DNA of 64,000 nt from G016756615 sp035556195 (GCA_035556195.1 DATMFK010000024.1:124001-188000); one strand, 5' to 3'; shown: positions 1-10,775, counted from the stretch's first letter. Notes: generated by a model from the letters alone, not told the origin. A program made the numbers and translations.

Positions 1-3000
1 AAGTATATGCTTTTCACCCTTCTTGCCGTCCAAGACGATTTTGGACGCCTTCTTGCCGTCGATCGTGACGGTCAGGTCCTTGCTTCCGACCTTCCGCGAG
101 ACCTGGATGCGACAGATTGAAGCGCCGAGCTTCAATGTTGCCGAAAAGCCGTCCCATGCCCGGGGGAGGGCAGGCTCGACGGCGAGTTGGTCGCCTTCCC
201 GACGGATGCCGAGGATGCCTTCCACCGCTGCACGGTAGAGCCAACCGGCCGAGCCGGTATACCAGGTCCAGCCACCGCGCCCTTCCTTGCCTTCGCCGGC
301 ATAGACATCGGCCGCCACCACGTACGGTTCCACCCGGTAGCGGTCGGCCGAGGCTTCATCCAGAGCATGGTTGACGGGATTGAGCATGGTGAGCAGGCGG
401 TAGGCGTCGTCTGGCTGTCCACTGTTGGCGAGCGCGATGACCAGCCACGCGGCCGCATGTGTATACTGTCCGCCGTTCTCGCGTACGCCGGGTGGATAGC
501 TCTTGATGTAGCCCGGTTCCTTGTCGGTCTTCGAGAAGGCTGGCGTGAACAGCTTGGCGATGGCGAGTTCCGGGTCTACGAGCATCTCCTGCGCAGCGGC
601 GAGCGCCGTGCGTGAGCGGGCTTCGTCGCCATGGCCCGACAGGACGCTCCAAGACTGGGCGATGGAATCGATCCTGCATTCGTCGGACGATTTCGAGCCA
701 AGCGGGCTACCGTCGTCATAGAAGCCGCGACGGTACCACTGACCGTCCCAGCCGGCCGTTTCCAACGCCTTCTTCAGCGTCTTTTCGTGTTTTTGCCAGC
801 GTCCTGCGCGAGCAAGGTCCTTTTGCGCGCGCGCGATCGGGATGAAGTCGGCGAGCGCCTTGAGCAGGAACCAGCCGAGCCACACGCTCTCTCCACGACC
901 GGCCGCGCCGACCCGGTTCATGCCGTCGTTCCAGTCCCCGCCCAGGATGAGCGGCAGGCCGCTCGGGCCAGTCCGTTCGACGGCGAGATCGAGGCCCCGG
1001 GCGCAATGTTCGTAGAGGCTGGCGGTGGTTTCCGAGACTTCTGGCGTGAAGAAGGCGTCATGCTCGCCCTCCGTGAGGGCCGGCCCTTCGAGGAAAGGCA
1101 GTTCCTCGCCGAGAATGGTTTCGTCCCCGGTCACGTTGATGAAGCGATGAACAGCATAGGCGAGCCACACGACGTCGTCGGAGATGGTCGTGCGCACCCC
1201 GGCGCCGGTCCGCGGAAGCCACCAGTGCTGGACATCGCCTTCCAGGAACTGACGGCCCGCGGCGTTCAGGATCTGTGCCCGCGCCAGGCTCGGGTCGTGG
1301 AGGAGCAGGGCCAGCGTATCCTGCAGCTGGTCGCGGAAGCCGAAGGCGCCGCTCGCCTGATAGAAGGCGGTGCGGGCGCGGATGCGGCAGGCGACGGCTT
1401 GGTAGGGAAGCCAGTAATTGACCATGGCGTTCAGCGCGTCGTCCGGCGTTTCGACCTGCAGCGTTTCCAAAAAACCGTCCCAGGTGGCTCGATTCTCGTC
1501 CAGGCGCTTGGCGTAGTCCACCGCGCGATGCTGCAGGATCAGCTCCGCTGCCTGTTCAGGCGAAGCTGCGTCGCCGAGCAGCCACAGCATGGTGGCTTCC
1601 TCGCCCGGTGCGATCTCCAGATCTCGCGCAAGCGCTGCGCACGGATCGCGGCCAGGCTCGACCGTGCCGGAAAGGTCGCTTCCCGCCACCACGGCTTCCG
1701 GCCATTGCACCGTGCCGCCATGACCGATGAATTCTTCCCGGTCTGCTGTAAAGGATTGGGGAAGCCCGTCGCCTGCGAGAAACGCAGTGCGTTCGCCGTA
1801 ATCGAGGCTGTAGGCGTTGCGCGCAAGCAGCGCCCCGGTTGCCTCGTCGAGCATCGGGATGATCGTCGGGGCGGACTTGGCGCGGTTCGTGCCGAGCACC
1901 CATTCCGCGTAGGCGTAGATCCTCAGCCGCACAGGAACCGTCCCGTCGTTGCGGATGGTGAGGCGGGATATCTTCACCGGATCCACCGGGTCGACGACCT
2001 GGGTCAGCTCAACGGCAAGCTGACCGCGCCTGGTCGTGAAGCTGCTGAAGCCCTGGCCATGGCGGGCTTCGTAGACCAGGTCCGGATCGCGAGCCACCGC
2101 GGCAAAGGGCGAGAACACGCTCTTGTCGGCATGGTCGAAGATGTAGATGGCCTCGCCCGGCCGGTTGGTGACCGGATCGTTGGTCCACGGCGTAAGCTGG
2201 AAATCGCGGCTGTTCCGGCTCCAGGTGAAGGAAGCGCCTTCGGCCGAGGTATGGAAGCCGAAACCACCGTTGGCGATGACGTTGATCCAGGGGTGCGGCG
2301 TGTAGCGATCGCCCGAGAGCCGAACGACATAGTCACGCCCGTTCTTGTCGAAGCCGCCGTAGCCGTTCCAGCGCACGAGTCCGGTTCCGTCGGGTGCCGG
2401 TCGTTCGATGACCGGCTCTAACTCGGCAGGGGCCGGGGTCTGGTCGTCTACCGGGGCAAGCGGCACGGCCGGATGCGGAGTTGTCTGGCGGGCTTGGATC
2501 TCCGCGGCCTCTGCCCGCTCGATCTGGTCGAAGACGGTGCCGTTGCGCGTGTGCAGGACGACACGTGCCACGCCGAGCAGCGTGCGGTAGGAGTTCTCGT
2601 CCATCAGATCGCGCCTTACGGCGAAGATATGCTGGCGCGGGCCGAGTTCCTTACCGCGAAGGCGGCTGTTCTCGGTAAGCGAGTCGATCGCCTGCTGCAG
2701 ATCCTGCACGTAGGAAGCCGCCTGTTCGTTGACGATTGCGAGATCCACGAGCAGGCCCCTTGCGCGCATGTATTCCTGCATGCGCAAGGTCGCTGCGATG
2801 ATCTCGAGATCGGCGACATCGGCGATGCGCAGCACGAAGATCGGATAATCGCCGGAAATCGCCATCGGCCACAAGGCCGATTGATGGCCGAGACCCGAGG
2901 CGATCGCCTCGCCCGGCAGGCGCATGGCGGGACTCGGATAGATCAGATAGCGCGCAAGCTTCTGGACATTGGCGGCATCGGCGAGGCTCAGGCCGATATG

Positions 3001-6000
3001 GCGCGTCTGCACCTGCGAGCGGGTCCAGGCGAGCATGGCCTGGCGCTGGAAGCTTTCGGCATGGTCGAGCCGCCCGATCATCTCGTCAAGCTCGGCCCGA
3101 TTTGCGGCGACGATCGTCCAGAAGGTCAGAGAGATCTTCTTGCCGGCTGGGACGCGCACCCGGCAGCGCAAGGCCATGACCGGATCCAGGACGAAGCCTT
3201 GATGGTGGCCAAGCTTGGCGTCGCGGTCGAATGCAGCCGCGTTGGCGATGGAGCGGCCGCGGCCGATGAAGGACCGGCGATCAGTCTCGGCTTCGGTTTC
3301 CCGCGACAGGATGGCGGCGCCGGACACGAAATGCGCCAGCGCGATATCGGGATCGTTCGGCGAATACTTGCGTCGAGAGGCATAGATAGTGGTGTTCTGC
3401 CGGCCGATCTCCGTTTCCACGAACATCTTGGAAAAGGCCGGGTGGCCGCTGTCGGAACTCTCCGGTGCGAGCGCGATCTCCGCGAAGGAGGTCACGTCGA
3501 TATGACGGTCCGTCGTGCCGTCATTGACGATGTTGATTCGGCGGCCTTCGCCGTTGCCTTCGGAAATGACGATGCATTCCACTTCCGTACGCAATGTGCC
3601 GACGGCCTTGATGAAGGTGGATTTGTCGTCGCTGAACAGCGTCTGCGTCGCTTCTCCCGCTATGCGCTTCGGCTCGGCGGTCGCGGACCACCAGTCGCCG
3701 CTCTCCGTGTCGGTGAGGAACAGGTAGCTGCCCGACCTGTCTTCCACTGGATCGGCCTGCCAGCGGGTCACGGCAAGTTCGTTGAAACGGCTGTAGCCGG
3801 AACCCGTGGCCGTGGTCATCAGCGAATAGTGGCCGTTCGACAAGACGTTCGTGGCGCGCAGGGCGTGCGCCGGATTGAGGATGATCCGGGTGTCGGGATA
3901 CTCTTCCTTGACCTCGGCCGCCTGCTCTTCGGCGGTCTCGGTGCCGATGAAGGTGACCGGAATGTCGCGCGGGGCCTTCTCCTGCAGCAGGAGTTCGGCC
4001 GACTCGATCACGGGGTCGCTATGGAAACGGTCGCGCATGCGGCCTTCGAAGACGACATTCGCCACGGCCACCACCGACATGCCCTGGTGATGCGCCATGT
4101 AGTTGTAGACGACGGCGTGCGTCTGGCCCTCCGGCACTCGCGTGGGCGTGAAGTCGACGGCATCGTGGAAGCCATAGACGCCGAGCGCTCCAATGGCGCG
4201 CAGGCGCTGAAGATTGTCGACGGCCTGTGCGGGCATGTATTGCGATGCAAGCACCGTCGCGTAAGGCGCGATGACGGTGTTCTGCGCCAGCCCGCGTTTG
4301 AGACCGAGACCCGGCACGCCGAAATTGGTGTACTGATAGGTCATCTCCCGGTCGCGCGCGTTGAAGGCGGCTTCGGATATCCCCCATGGGACGCCCTTGG
4401 AACGGCCGTAGCTGATCTGCTTCCTGATGATGAGATTGTTGGTCTGGTTGAGGATGCCGCCATGCGGTTCCTTCATGACCAGCGGCGGCATCAGATATTC
4501 GAACATCGACCCGGACCAGGAGAGCAGCGCCCCCCGGAAGCCGATCTCGGTGACCGGTCGACCGAGACGGAACCAGTGTTCCGTCGACACATCGCCCTTG
4601 GCGATGGCGAACAGGCTGGTGAGGCGAGCCTCGGATGCGAGCAGGTCGTAGCAGGCTTCGTCGAGCTGGTGCTCGTCGACGCGATAGCCGATGGACAGCA
4701 GCTTGCGATCCTTCCGCAGCAGGAAGGAGAAGTCCATCTGGAAGGCGAAGAGGCGGGCACGGTCGTGGATGTCGCGCAGGCGCGCACGCAGCGCCTCCAC
4801 GCCCTTTTCGTCTGTATGGGCATCGCTGACGTGGAATTCGCAAGTCATCTCGAGCTTGGTCGCCCAGAGCAGGAGCAGCTCGGATCCCTTCGATTTCGTC
4901 TCGGCGTGGATCGCCGAGGCCAGCTTGCGGATGTCACCGGAGAGCACGGCGAGATTGATGGTGCGGATCGCGGCCGTCTCAGGTTCGTTGCGGATGATAC
5001 GCACCGCCCGATGCATGCCGGCGATGCGGTCGCGCAGGCGTTGGCGCAGCGGCCGGATCTGGCGGCGGTCGTCCGGCAGTTCGTCAAGCGTTTCCTGCAG
5101 GATGGCGACCGTGTCGAGCATGCCGTCGAAATCGCCTTGCAGGTAGGCGGCGGGCGCCATCGCCCATTCGTTGCACGCCGCCGCGACCGCGACGAGATGG
5201 CCGGCGAGGTTGCCGCTATCCACGGCCGATATGTAGCGGGGATAGAGCGGCCGGAGCGTCTTTGTCTCGTACCAATTATAGAGGTGGCCGCGATCGCGCT
5301 CCATCCTCTCCAGTGTGGACAGTGTGTTGTCGAGCCTTTCGATGGTGTTGGCGAGGCTGATCCAACCGAAGTCGCGCGCGGAGATGATCGACAGGAGATA
5401 GACCCCGATATTGGTCGGCGACGTCCGGTGGGCGACGACGGGATAGGGGATCTCCTGATAGTTGTCCGGAGGCAGCCAATTGTCTTCCGCCGTGACGAAG
5501 GTCTCGAAGAAGAGCCAGGTACGCCGCGCGATGTTTCGCAGCACGTCGCGCTCGTGGCGCGAGACATGAAGCCTGTCCTCGGTCTCTGCCGAGCGGCTGA
5601 TGAACCAGGCGAAAGCGGGTGCGGCGGCCCAGAACAGGAAGAAGATGAAGGCGACGAAAGCGCCAGTGGAGTCGGCAATCACCGGCGCCGCGAGGCCCAA
5701 CACTCCGATCAGGACACTTCCGCCCATGAAGCCGTAGTAGGAAGAGAGCGTGTTGGCTCCGTTCTTCTGGGCCTGCGAGGCCGTGCGCCATTCCAGAAGG
5801 TTCTGCCGGCTGACGAAGAGCCGGTACAACGTGCGGACGACGGCGTCCCCCATCATCCAGGCGGAATGTGCCATGAGCACGACCCGCAGAGCCACCTGCG
5901 CCGAGCCGTGGGCGAACTCATGGAAGAACGAACTGAAATGCGCCTTGACTGTAGTCTCGCGCCCGTCGGGGATCAGCGAGTTGACGATCTCGAAGGTCGG

Positions 6001-8514
6001 CGCCATGAACAGGCTGAGGATCAACAGCGCCTGCCACTGGGCGGCCATCGTGAAGGGGAGGAAGGTCCAGCCCGCGATGGAAGCCAGTATCCAGAAGATC
6101 GGCGTCAGCGAGCGACGCAGATTGTCGATCATCTTCCAGCGCGACAGGGCGGGCACGCCGGAAGCGGGATCGAAGATGAAGGGGAGCAATTGCCAGTCGC
6201 CGCGGGCCCAGCGGTGCTGGCGCGAAGCATCGACCGCATATCGTGTCGGATAGTCCTCCACCAGCTCGACGTCGGTGACAAGCGCCGCGCGCGCATAGGC
6301 GCCCTCGAGCAGGTCATGCGAAAGCACCGCGTTCTCCGGGATCTTGCCCTGCAAGGCGGCCTCGATCGCGTCCACGTGATAGAGACCCTTGCCTGTGAAG
6401 GTGCCGTCGCCGAACACGTCCTGGTAAAGATCCGAAACGGCGAAGACATAGGGATCCATGCCTCGATTGGCTGAGAAGATGCGCTGGAAGAACGAGGCCT
6501 CGTCGCCGGTCGTCAGAGAAGGGGTCACGCGCGGCTGCAGGATCGAATAACCCGACACCACGCGCTTGCCCGTGGCATCGATGACGGGCCGGTTCAGCGG
6601 ATGTCGAAGCTTGCCGACGAGACGCGCGACGGCATCGCGGGTCATGCGCGTATCCGCGTCCATCGTCATGACATAGACGATGCCCTCCGGCAGCGGCGTG
6701 TCGGAGGGGAGGAAAGTCGTGTCGCTGTCGCCACGAAGCAAGAGGTCGAGTTCGTGGAGCTTGCCGCGCTTGCGTTCCCACCCCATCCAGCACTTCTCGG
6801 ATTCGTTGTAGAGACGGCGCCGGTGTAGAAGATGGAACCTGGGTCCGCGCTCCGGATAGCGCATGTTGAGCTGCGCGACGCAGTCGCGGGCATAGGCAAG
6901 CAATTCGAGGTCGGCCTGGCTCTGCTCCTCCTTGCTGTCCGGCCAGTCCGAGAGCAGGGCGAAGTGCAGGTCGCCTTTCATGTTGGCGAGATAGTGAACC
7001 TCGAGATTGCGCATGCTTTCCTCGACGTCGTCGCGCGAGGAGATCAGCGAAGGGACGACGACGAGAGTGCGTGCGTCGGAGGGGACACCTTCCTTGTATT
7101 CGTAGCCGACCAGGCTGGTGGGCTTCAGGAACTGCAGGACGATGGTGTTGAAGAAAGCCAGCGCGCCTTCGCTTGCCGGAACGGCGAAAAGGACGAGCAG
7201 CGTCGTCACAGCCCAGACCGGGATGCCGGCCGACAGCAGGGCCGAACCCGCCATCGCCAGCAACAGCAGGGTCATGACCAGCACCGGCCCGACGACGCCT
7301 GTCCAGCCTGTTCGCCGGAAGCTGCGCAGAAGCTTCTTGCCGAACGGCGCCCGGTAGCCCAACTCGTGCTCGAGCTGCTGGCGGTATGGACCGACGAGGA
7401 AGAAACCGACATCCACGCCGGCTCCATCCGCGGCAGCCCGCGCCATCTCGATGGCCCGGGTGGCGACGTCGTATTCACCTAGATTTGATCGACGTGCCAG
7501 TTCCTCGATCGCGGTCCGGTATTGGTCGCGCGACGGGAAATCGAGCGTCGCGAAATCGGTCTGTTCGCGCAACAGCGTGTCGACGCGACTGATGCCCTCG
7601 AACCATTCCGTCCATTCGATGTCGTTGATCAGGCGCAGGCCGCGAATGATGTTGCCCGTGGTCACATTGCCGCTGGACAGCGTTCTATGCTCGCCAAGTA
7701 TGACCTCTTCGGCGTCCGAGCCCGACTTCTCGAGCTCGTCTTCGAGCCAGATCAGAGCCTGCCCAGCATGCTGGGAGCCGTCGCGCAGGCGATAGAGAAG
7801 CTGGGTGGCGAAGGTGGTGTCGCGCGCATGCTGTGTGAAGCCCCCCAGCATCCGGATCGGATCGTCGTCCGGGGCGGCGGCCAGCAAGCGGTCGGCGAGT
7901 TCGTTGGCGATCCGGCGCATCTCGCGGGCGCGCACAACGCGCATGGCAAGCCGGCGCAGGTTTTCGATGAGCACGAAGCGCAGCAGCGAAGGCAGTGCCC
8001 AGAGTTCGCCGATGCGCAGCGGTTCGACCGACTGAAAACCCTGGACGATCGCCTCGAAGGTCTGCGCCGACACGGCGCTGTCGCAATGGGCGACATAGAG
8101 CCAGGCGATCGCGAGCGCGCGCGGAACCGTTACCCCGTCGGGCAAGGTGACGGTCGGCAGTTGCCGATAGAAACGGCGCGGTATGTCGCGCTTGATCTGG
8201 AAGACTGTTTCCTCGACGACGTAGAAATTGTCGAGCAGCCACTGCGCGGCGGGAGTGACGGTCTCGCCGCGCCCCTGCGCGTCATTCATTTCGCGATAGG
8301 CCGCGAGGATCTTGTCGGCATTGTCGCGAAGCCGCGTCTTGAAATCGAAAGCGCCCGGCCCCTCGATGTTCTTGGCCTCGCCTCGAGCCAGGGCCTCGCC
8401 CAGTTGACGAAGGCTGTCCTCGTGCAGGAATATCGAGCGTATGGGATCGTCGGCCGCGGCCGGCAGCGGCTGTTGGGCAAGCTGCAGGCGAGCGGGGTCA
8501 GACTGGACGTTCAT
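1..8514 (-). CDS. ndvB: Cyclic beta-1,2-glucan synthase NdvB/ChvB, 3' end beyond the window
   Basis: Makes and cyclises periplasmic beta-1,2-glucan from UDP-glucose in the inner membrane; in rhizobia needed for osmoadaptation and host infection. The frame is open from ATG at 8514 to base 1 with no stop, 2838 codons, close to the family's usual 2830-2870, so only a few residues should be missing. Visible: the N-terminal NdvB signature DNFYVVEETVFQIKRDIP; hydrophobic segments near residues 412-465, 800-830 and 925-965; the GT84 core with D619-A-D621 in VMTMDADTRMT; and a C-terminal GH94 phosphorylase-like domain with the catalytic motif GGDWNDGM (D2527, D2530) that trims glucan length. No Shine-Dalgarno is obvious. 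Monocistronic as far as seen, divergent from the cyclase gene. The long plus-strand ORFs opposite it are codon-aligned shadows. Confidence 0.95.
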   Translation of the reverse strand, partial: MNVQSDPARLQLAQQPLPAAADDPIRSIFLHEDSLRQLGEALARGEAKNIEGPGAFDFKTRLRDNADKILAAYREMNDAQGRGETVTPAAQWLLDNFYVVEETVFQIKRDIPRRFYRQLPTVTLPDGVTVPRALAIAWLYVAHCDSAVSAQTFEAIVQGFQSVEPLRIGELWALPSLLRFVLIENLRRLAMRVVRAREMRRIANELADRLLAAAPDDDPIRMLGGFTQHARDTTFATQLLYRLRDGSQHAGQALIWLEDELEKSGSDAEEVILGEHRTLSSGNVTTGNIIRGLRLINDIEWTEWFEGISRVDTLLREQTDFATLDFPSRDQYRTAIEELARRSNLGEYDVATRAIEMARAAADGAGVDVGFFLVGPYRQQLEHELGYRAPFGKKLLRSFRRTGWTGVVGPVLVMTLLLLAMAGSALLSAGIPVWAVTTLLVLFAVPASEGALAFFNTIVLQFLKPTSLVGYEYKEGVPSDARTLVVVPSLISSRDDVEESMRNLEVHYLANMKGDLHFALLSDWPDSKEEQSQADLELLAYARDCVAQLNMRYPERGPRFHLLHRRRLYNESEKCWMGWERKRGKLHELDLLLRGDSDTTFLPSDTPLPEGIVYVMTMDADTRMTRDAVARLVGKLRHPLNRPVIDATGKRVVSGYSILQPRVTPSLTTGDEASFFQRIFSANRGMDPYVFAVSDLYQDVFGDGTFTGKGLYHVDAIEAALQGKIPENAVLSHDLLEGAYARAALVTDVELVEDYPTRYAVDASRQHRWARGDWQLLPFIFDPASGVPALSRWKMIDNLRRSLTPIFWILASIAGWTFLPFTMAAQWQALLILSLFMAPTFEIVNSLIPDGRETTVKAHFSSFFHEFAHGSAQVALRVVLMAHSAWMMGDAVVRTLYRLFVSRQNLLEWRTASQAQKNGANTLSSYYGFMGGSVLIGVLGLAAPVIADSTGAFVAFIFFLFWAAAPAFAWFISRSAETEDRLHVSRHERDVLRNIARRTWLFFETFVTAEDNWLPPDNYQEIPYPVVAHRTSPTNIGVYLLSIISARDFGWISLANTIERLDNTLSTLERMERDRGHLYNWYETKTLRPLYPRYISAVDSGNLAGHLVAVAAACNEWAMAPAAYLQGDFDGMLDTVAILQETLDELPDDRRQIRPLRQRLRDRIAGMHRAVRIIRNEPETAAIRTINLAVLSGDIRKLASAIHAETKSKGSELLLLWATKLEMTCEFHVSDAHTDEKGVEALRARLRDIHDRARLFAFQMDFSFLLRKDRKLLSIGYRVDEHQLDEACYDLLASEARLTSLFAIAKGDVSTEHWFRLGRPVTEIGFRGALLSWSGSMFEYLMPPLVMKEPHGGILNQTNNLIIRKQISYGRSKGVPWGISEAAFNARDREMTYQYTNFGVPGLGLKRGLAQNTVIAPYATVLASQYMPAQAVDNLQRLRAIGALGVYGFHDAVDFTPTRVPEGQTHAVVYNYMAHHQGMSVVAVANVVFEGRMRDRFHSDPVIESAELLLQEKAPRDIPVTFIGTETAEEQAAEVKEEYPDTRIILNPAHALRATNVLSNGHYSLMTTATGSGYSRFNELAVTRWQADPVEDRSGSYLFLTDTESGDWWSATAEPKRIAGEATQTLFSDDKSTFIKAVGTLRTEVECIVISEGNGEGRRINIVNDGTTDRHIDVTSFAEIALAPESSDSGHPAFSKMFVETEIGRQNTTIYASRRKYSPNDPDIALAHFVSGAAILSRETEAETDRRSFIGRGRSIANAAAFDRDAKLGHHQGFVLDPVMALRCRVRVPAGKKISLTFWTIVAANRAELDEMIGRLDHAESFQRQAMLAWTRSQVQTRHIGLSLADAANVQKLARYLIYPSPAMRLPGEAIASGLGHQSALWPMAISGDYPIFVLRIADVADLEIIAATLRMQEYMRARGLLVDLAIVNEQAASYVQDLQQAIDSLTENSRLRGKELGPRQHIFAVRRDLMDENSYRTLLGVARVVLHTRNGTVFDQIERAEAAEIQARQTTPHPAVPLAPVDDQTPAPAELEPVIERPAPDGTGLVRWNGYGGFDKNGRDYVVRLSGDRYTPHPWINVIANGGFGFHTSAEGASFTWSRNSRDFQLTPWTNDPVTNRPGEAIYIFDHADKSVFSPFAAVARDPDLVYEARHGQGFSSFTTRRGQLAVELTQVVDPVDPVKISRLTIRNDGTVPVRLRIYAYAEWVLGTNRAKSAPTIIPMLDEATGALLARNAYSLDYGERTAFLAGDGLPQSFTADREEFIGHGGTVQWPEAVVAGSDLSGTVEPGRDPCAALARDLEIAPGEEATMLWLLGDAASPEQAAELILQHRAVDYAKRLDENRATWDGFLETLQVETPDDALNAMVNYWLPYQAVACRIRARTAFYQASGAFGFRDQLQDTLALLLHDPSLARAQILNAAGRQFLEGDVQHWWLPRTGAGVRTTISDDVVWLAYAVHRFINVTGDETILGEELPFLEGPALTEGEHDAFFTPEVSETTASLYEHCARGLDLAVERTGPSGLPLILGGDWNDGMNRVGAAGRGESVWLGWFLLKALADFIPIARAQKDLARAGRWQKHEKTLKKALETAGWDGQWYRRGFYDDGSPLGSKSSDECRIDSIAQSWSVLSGHGDEARSRTALAAAQEMLVDPELAIAKLFTPAFSKTDKEPGYIKSYPPGVRENGGQYTHAAAWLVIALANSGQPDDAYRLLTMLNPVNHALDEASADRYRVEPYVVAADVYAGEGKEGRGGWTWYTGSAGWLYRAAVEGILGIRREGDQLAVEPALPRAWDGFSATLKLGASICRIQVSRKVGSKDLTVTIDGKKASKIVLDGKKGEKHIL

Positions 8515-8692
8515 GTAGCATTTATCCGTTGAACAGCGACCACCGTGACGGGCTCGGCGCAGCCATTGGCCAAAACCGGTTCAAAGGCAATTGGTTGCGG
8601 CGAAAATTTGTCAGATATCTCCTTTTTTGGCTACGAAAATGAAAGTCGTGAACGCCTCTCTGGCAGCAATGGGCATTTAACGCATTTGTCTG

Positions 8693-8721
8693 TTGGACTT
8701 CGAGACGGTGCGTCATTAAAT
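8693..8721 (+). promoter_or_regulatory. Putative sigma-70 promoter of the cyclase gene
   Basis: TTGGAC at 8693-8698 and TTAAAT at 8716-8721 are separated by 17 bases. A start site near 8728 would leave the ATG at 8725 out of the transcript and favours the ATG at 8755. The rest of the 240-base divergent region (8515-8754) shows no comparable pair reading toward ndvB. Confidence 0.4.
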
Positions 8722-8754
8722 GTGATGGAGCGGGGCCCGGAATGTAGTGCGCAG

Positions 8755-10515
8755 ATGAACAGCAACGAACGCGTTCAACGCCGGCTGGTTGCCATCCTGG
8801 CTGCCGATGTGGTCGGCTACAGCCGGCTCATGGAGCGGGACGAAGCCGGCACCTTGGCCGAGCTCAAGACCCGATGGCGCGATGTGCTCGAGCCGCTGGT
8901 CGTGCGGCACGAAGGCCGCGTCTTCAAGGAAATCGGCGATGCGATCCTTGCCGAGTTCGGAAGCGCTGTGGGCGCCGTCGAATGCGCCTTCGACATCCAG
9001 AAGGCCATGGCGGCCGCCAACCAAGGTGCTCCCTCGGAGCGCCACATGCTGCTGCGCATCGGCGTGCACCTCGGCGACGTCATGGTCGAAGGCAGCGATC
9101 TTTTCGGAGACGGCGTCAACGTAGCCTCGCGAATCGAGGGGCTTGCCGAGCCCGGCGGAATTGTCATCTCGGAGGGCGTTCACGAACACGTGCGCGGGCG
9201 CATCGAAGCGACCTTCTCCGATGGCGGCAGCCGCGAAGTCAAGAACATCGAACGCGCCCTGCGTGTCTGGACCTGGTCGCCCCAGGGTACCGAAACCGAG
9301 GCCGCATCGCTCATGCCCGAGGCGCCGCGCAACCGGCCGTCCATTGCCGTCCTGCCCTTCGACAACATGTCGGGTGATCCTGACCAGGGTTATTTCGCGG
9401 ACGGTATCACCGAGGATATCATCACCGATCTCTCGAAGGTTTCCGGGCTGTTCGTCATCGCGCGCAATTCGTCCTTTGCATACAAAGGCATGGCCCGGGA
9501 CGTTCGTAAGGTGAGTCAGGAGCTCGGCGTGCGCTACGTGCTGGAAGGCAGCGTGCGAAGGGCGGCGAACCGCGTCCGCATCAACGCGCAGATGATCGAT
9601 GGGCAGACAGGCGGGCATCTGTGGGCCGAACGTTACGATCGCGATCTCGAAGACATTTTCGCGGTCCAGGACGAGGTGACCCGTACGATCGTGACCGCGC
9701 TGGAGGTCAAGCTTACGGCCAGCGAGGAGGCGCGGCGCGAGAGCCACAGCAAGATCGACCCGGAAGTCTACGACCTTCTCGCCCGTGCACGTCAGGTCGC
9801 CCTGCAACTCCGCCCCGAGGCAGCGGTCGAGGCACGCTCGATGCTGGAGCGCGCGGTAGCGCTCGATCCGGGCGTGGCGCTTGCCTATGGGCGGCTCTCG
9901 GTCATGTATTTCGCCGAATACGTGAACCAGTGGAACAATGCGTCCGAAGACAATCTGGTCAAGGCGGCGGAGCTGGCGCGCAAGGCGATCGAGACGGACG
10001 ATACCGAGCCGCAGGGCCACATCGCCCTGGCCATCGTGCTGACATGGACCCGGCGTTGGGATGAAGCCGAGAAGGCGGCGGAGCGCGCCGTCGCTCTGGC
10101 GCCCAATCTGGCCGATGCCTACACCTCGCTCGGCAATGTTCGGGATTTCCAGGGCCGGCACGAGGATGCGGCCGCGCTCTACACGCGGGCTCATCGGCTC
10201 GATCCTCAATTCGACCTGTCCCTGCATTTCCTGGGCAGGGCGCTCCTGGCGCTCGGCCGCTTCGACGAGGCCGAGATCGCCTTCAAGCGACGCCTGTCGC
10301 TCTCTCCGCATTCCGACATGACGCGCTTCTATCTCGCTTGTCTCTACGGGCTCACGGGCCGGTACGACGAAGCGCGCCAATATTGGCGCGAGACGCTGGA
10401 CGTCAGCCCCGAATTCTCGGTCGAGAGGCTGAAACAGATCCTGCCCTACAAGGACCCCGGTCAGGTCGATCGACTCACCGAGGGGCTCCGCAAGGCCGGC
10501 ATAGAGGTCTCTTAG
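8755..10515 (+). CDS. Class III adenylate/guanylate cyclase with TolB-like and TPR domains
   Basis: Predicted signalling protein of 586 residues. Residues about 8-175 are a class III cyclase catalytic domain: LAADVVGYSRLM carries the first metal aspartate, KEIGDAILAEF the second, and GDGVNVASRIEGLAEPGG the transition-state region. Residues about 195-330 match the TolB-like N-terminal fold found in rhizobial cyclases (PSIAVLPFDNMSGDPDQ, then YVLEGSVRRAANRVRI). The remainder is tetratricopeptide repeats (ERAVALDPGVALAYGRL and following). No signal peptide or membrane segment, so cytoplasmic. The start at 8755 fits the putative promoter; ATG 8725 is the alternative, and both lack a good Shine-Dalgarno. 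Many rhizobia carry numerous paralogues of this architecture; the stimulus is unknown. Confidence 0.88.
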   Translation: MNSNERVQRRLVAILAADVVGYSRLMERDEAGTLAELKTRWRDVLEPLVVRHEGRVFKEIGDAILAEFGSAVGAVECAFDIQKAMAAANQGAPSERHMLLRIGVHLGDVMVEGSDLFGDGVNVASRIEGLAEPGGIVISEGVHEHVRGRIEATFSDGGSREVKNIERALRVWTWSPQGTETEAASLMPEAPRNRPSIAVLPFDNMSGDPDQGYFADGITEDIITDLSKVSGLFVIARNSSFAYKGMARDVRKVSQELGVRYVLEGSVRRAANRVRINAQMIDGQTGGHLWAERYDRDLEDIFAVQDEVTRTIVTALEVKLTASEEARRESHSKIDPEVYDLLARARQVALQLRPEAAVEARSMLERAVALDPGVALAYGRLSVMYFAEYVNQWNNASEDNLVKAAELARKAIETDDTEPQGHIALAIVLTWTRRWDEAEKAAERAVALAPNLADAYTSLGNVRDFQGRHEDAAALYTRAHRLDPQFDLSLHFLGRALLALGRFDEAEIAFKRRLSLSPHSDMTRFYLACLYGLTGRYDEARQYWRETLDVSPEFSVERLKQILPYKDPGQVDRLTEGLRKAGIEVS

Positions 10516-10536
10516 CTGAACCCTGAAATACAGCCC

Positions 10537-10549
10537 GTGTGTGTGTGTG
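10537..10549. repeat. Short GT dinucleotide run
   Basis: Six GT units plus G, in the gap between the cyclase and LysR genes. Long enough for slippage in principle but outside any reading frame; probably incidental. Confidence 0.5.
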
Positions 10550-10775
10550 CGATGACCTGTTGCTGGAGACGATGACGCTCATAGCCGAACTCTTCAAGGC
10601 AGCATGCCTACGCTAAATTCGTATGTCGTTGAGACGGGGACACCGCCACTACTCCGCCCACCTTTTTGCATCCACCGTTCCCGGAGATGATTGCCGCGAC
10701 CATCTTCAATCGCGTTCATGGCCGATCTATACGAGATCGCTCCGCAACGAATATTCACTAAGATTGGTCCTCACC

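Noticed and set aside
631..6474. Long plus-strand ORFs of 596 and 1333 codons
   Set aside because: They are codon-aligned antisense frames of ndvB; their products are Arg/His/Asp-rich with no family features, while the minus strand encodes a complete recognisable protein.
10537..10549. GT run as a phase-variation switch
   Set aside because: Only about six repeats and not inside a coding frame or a recognisable promoter spacer.
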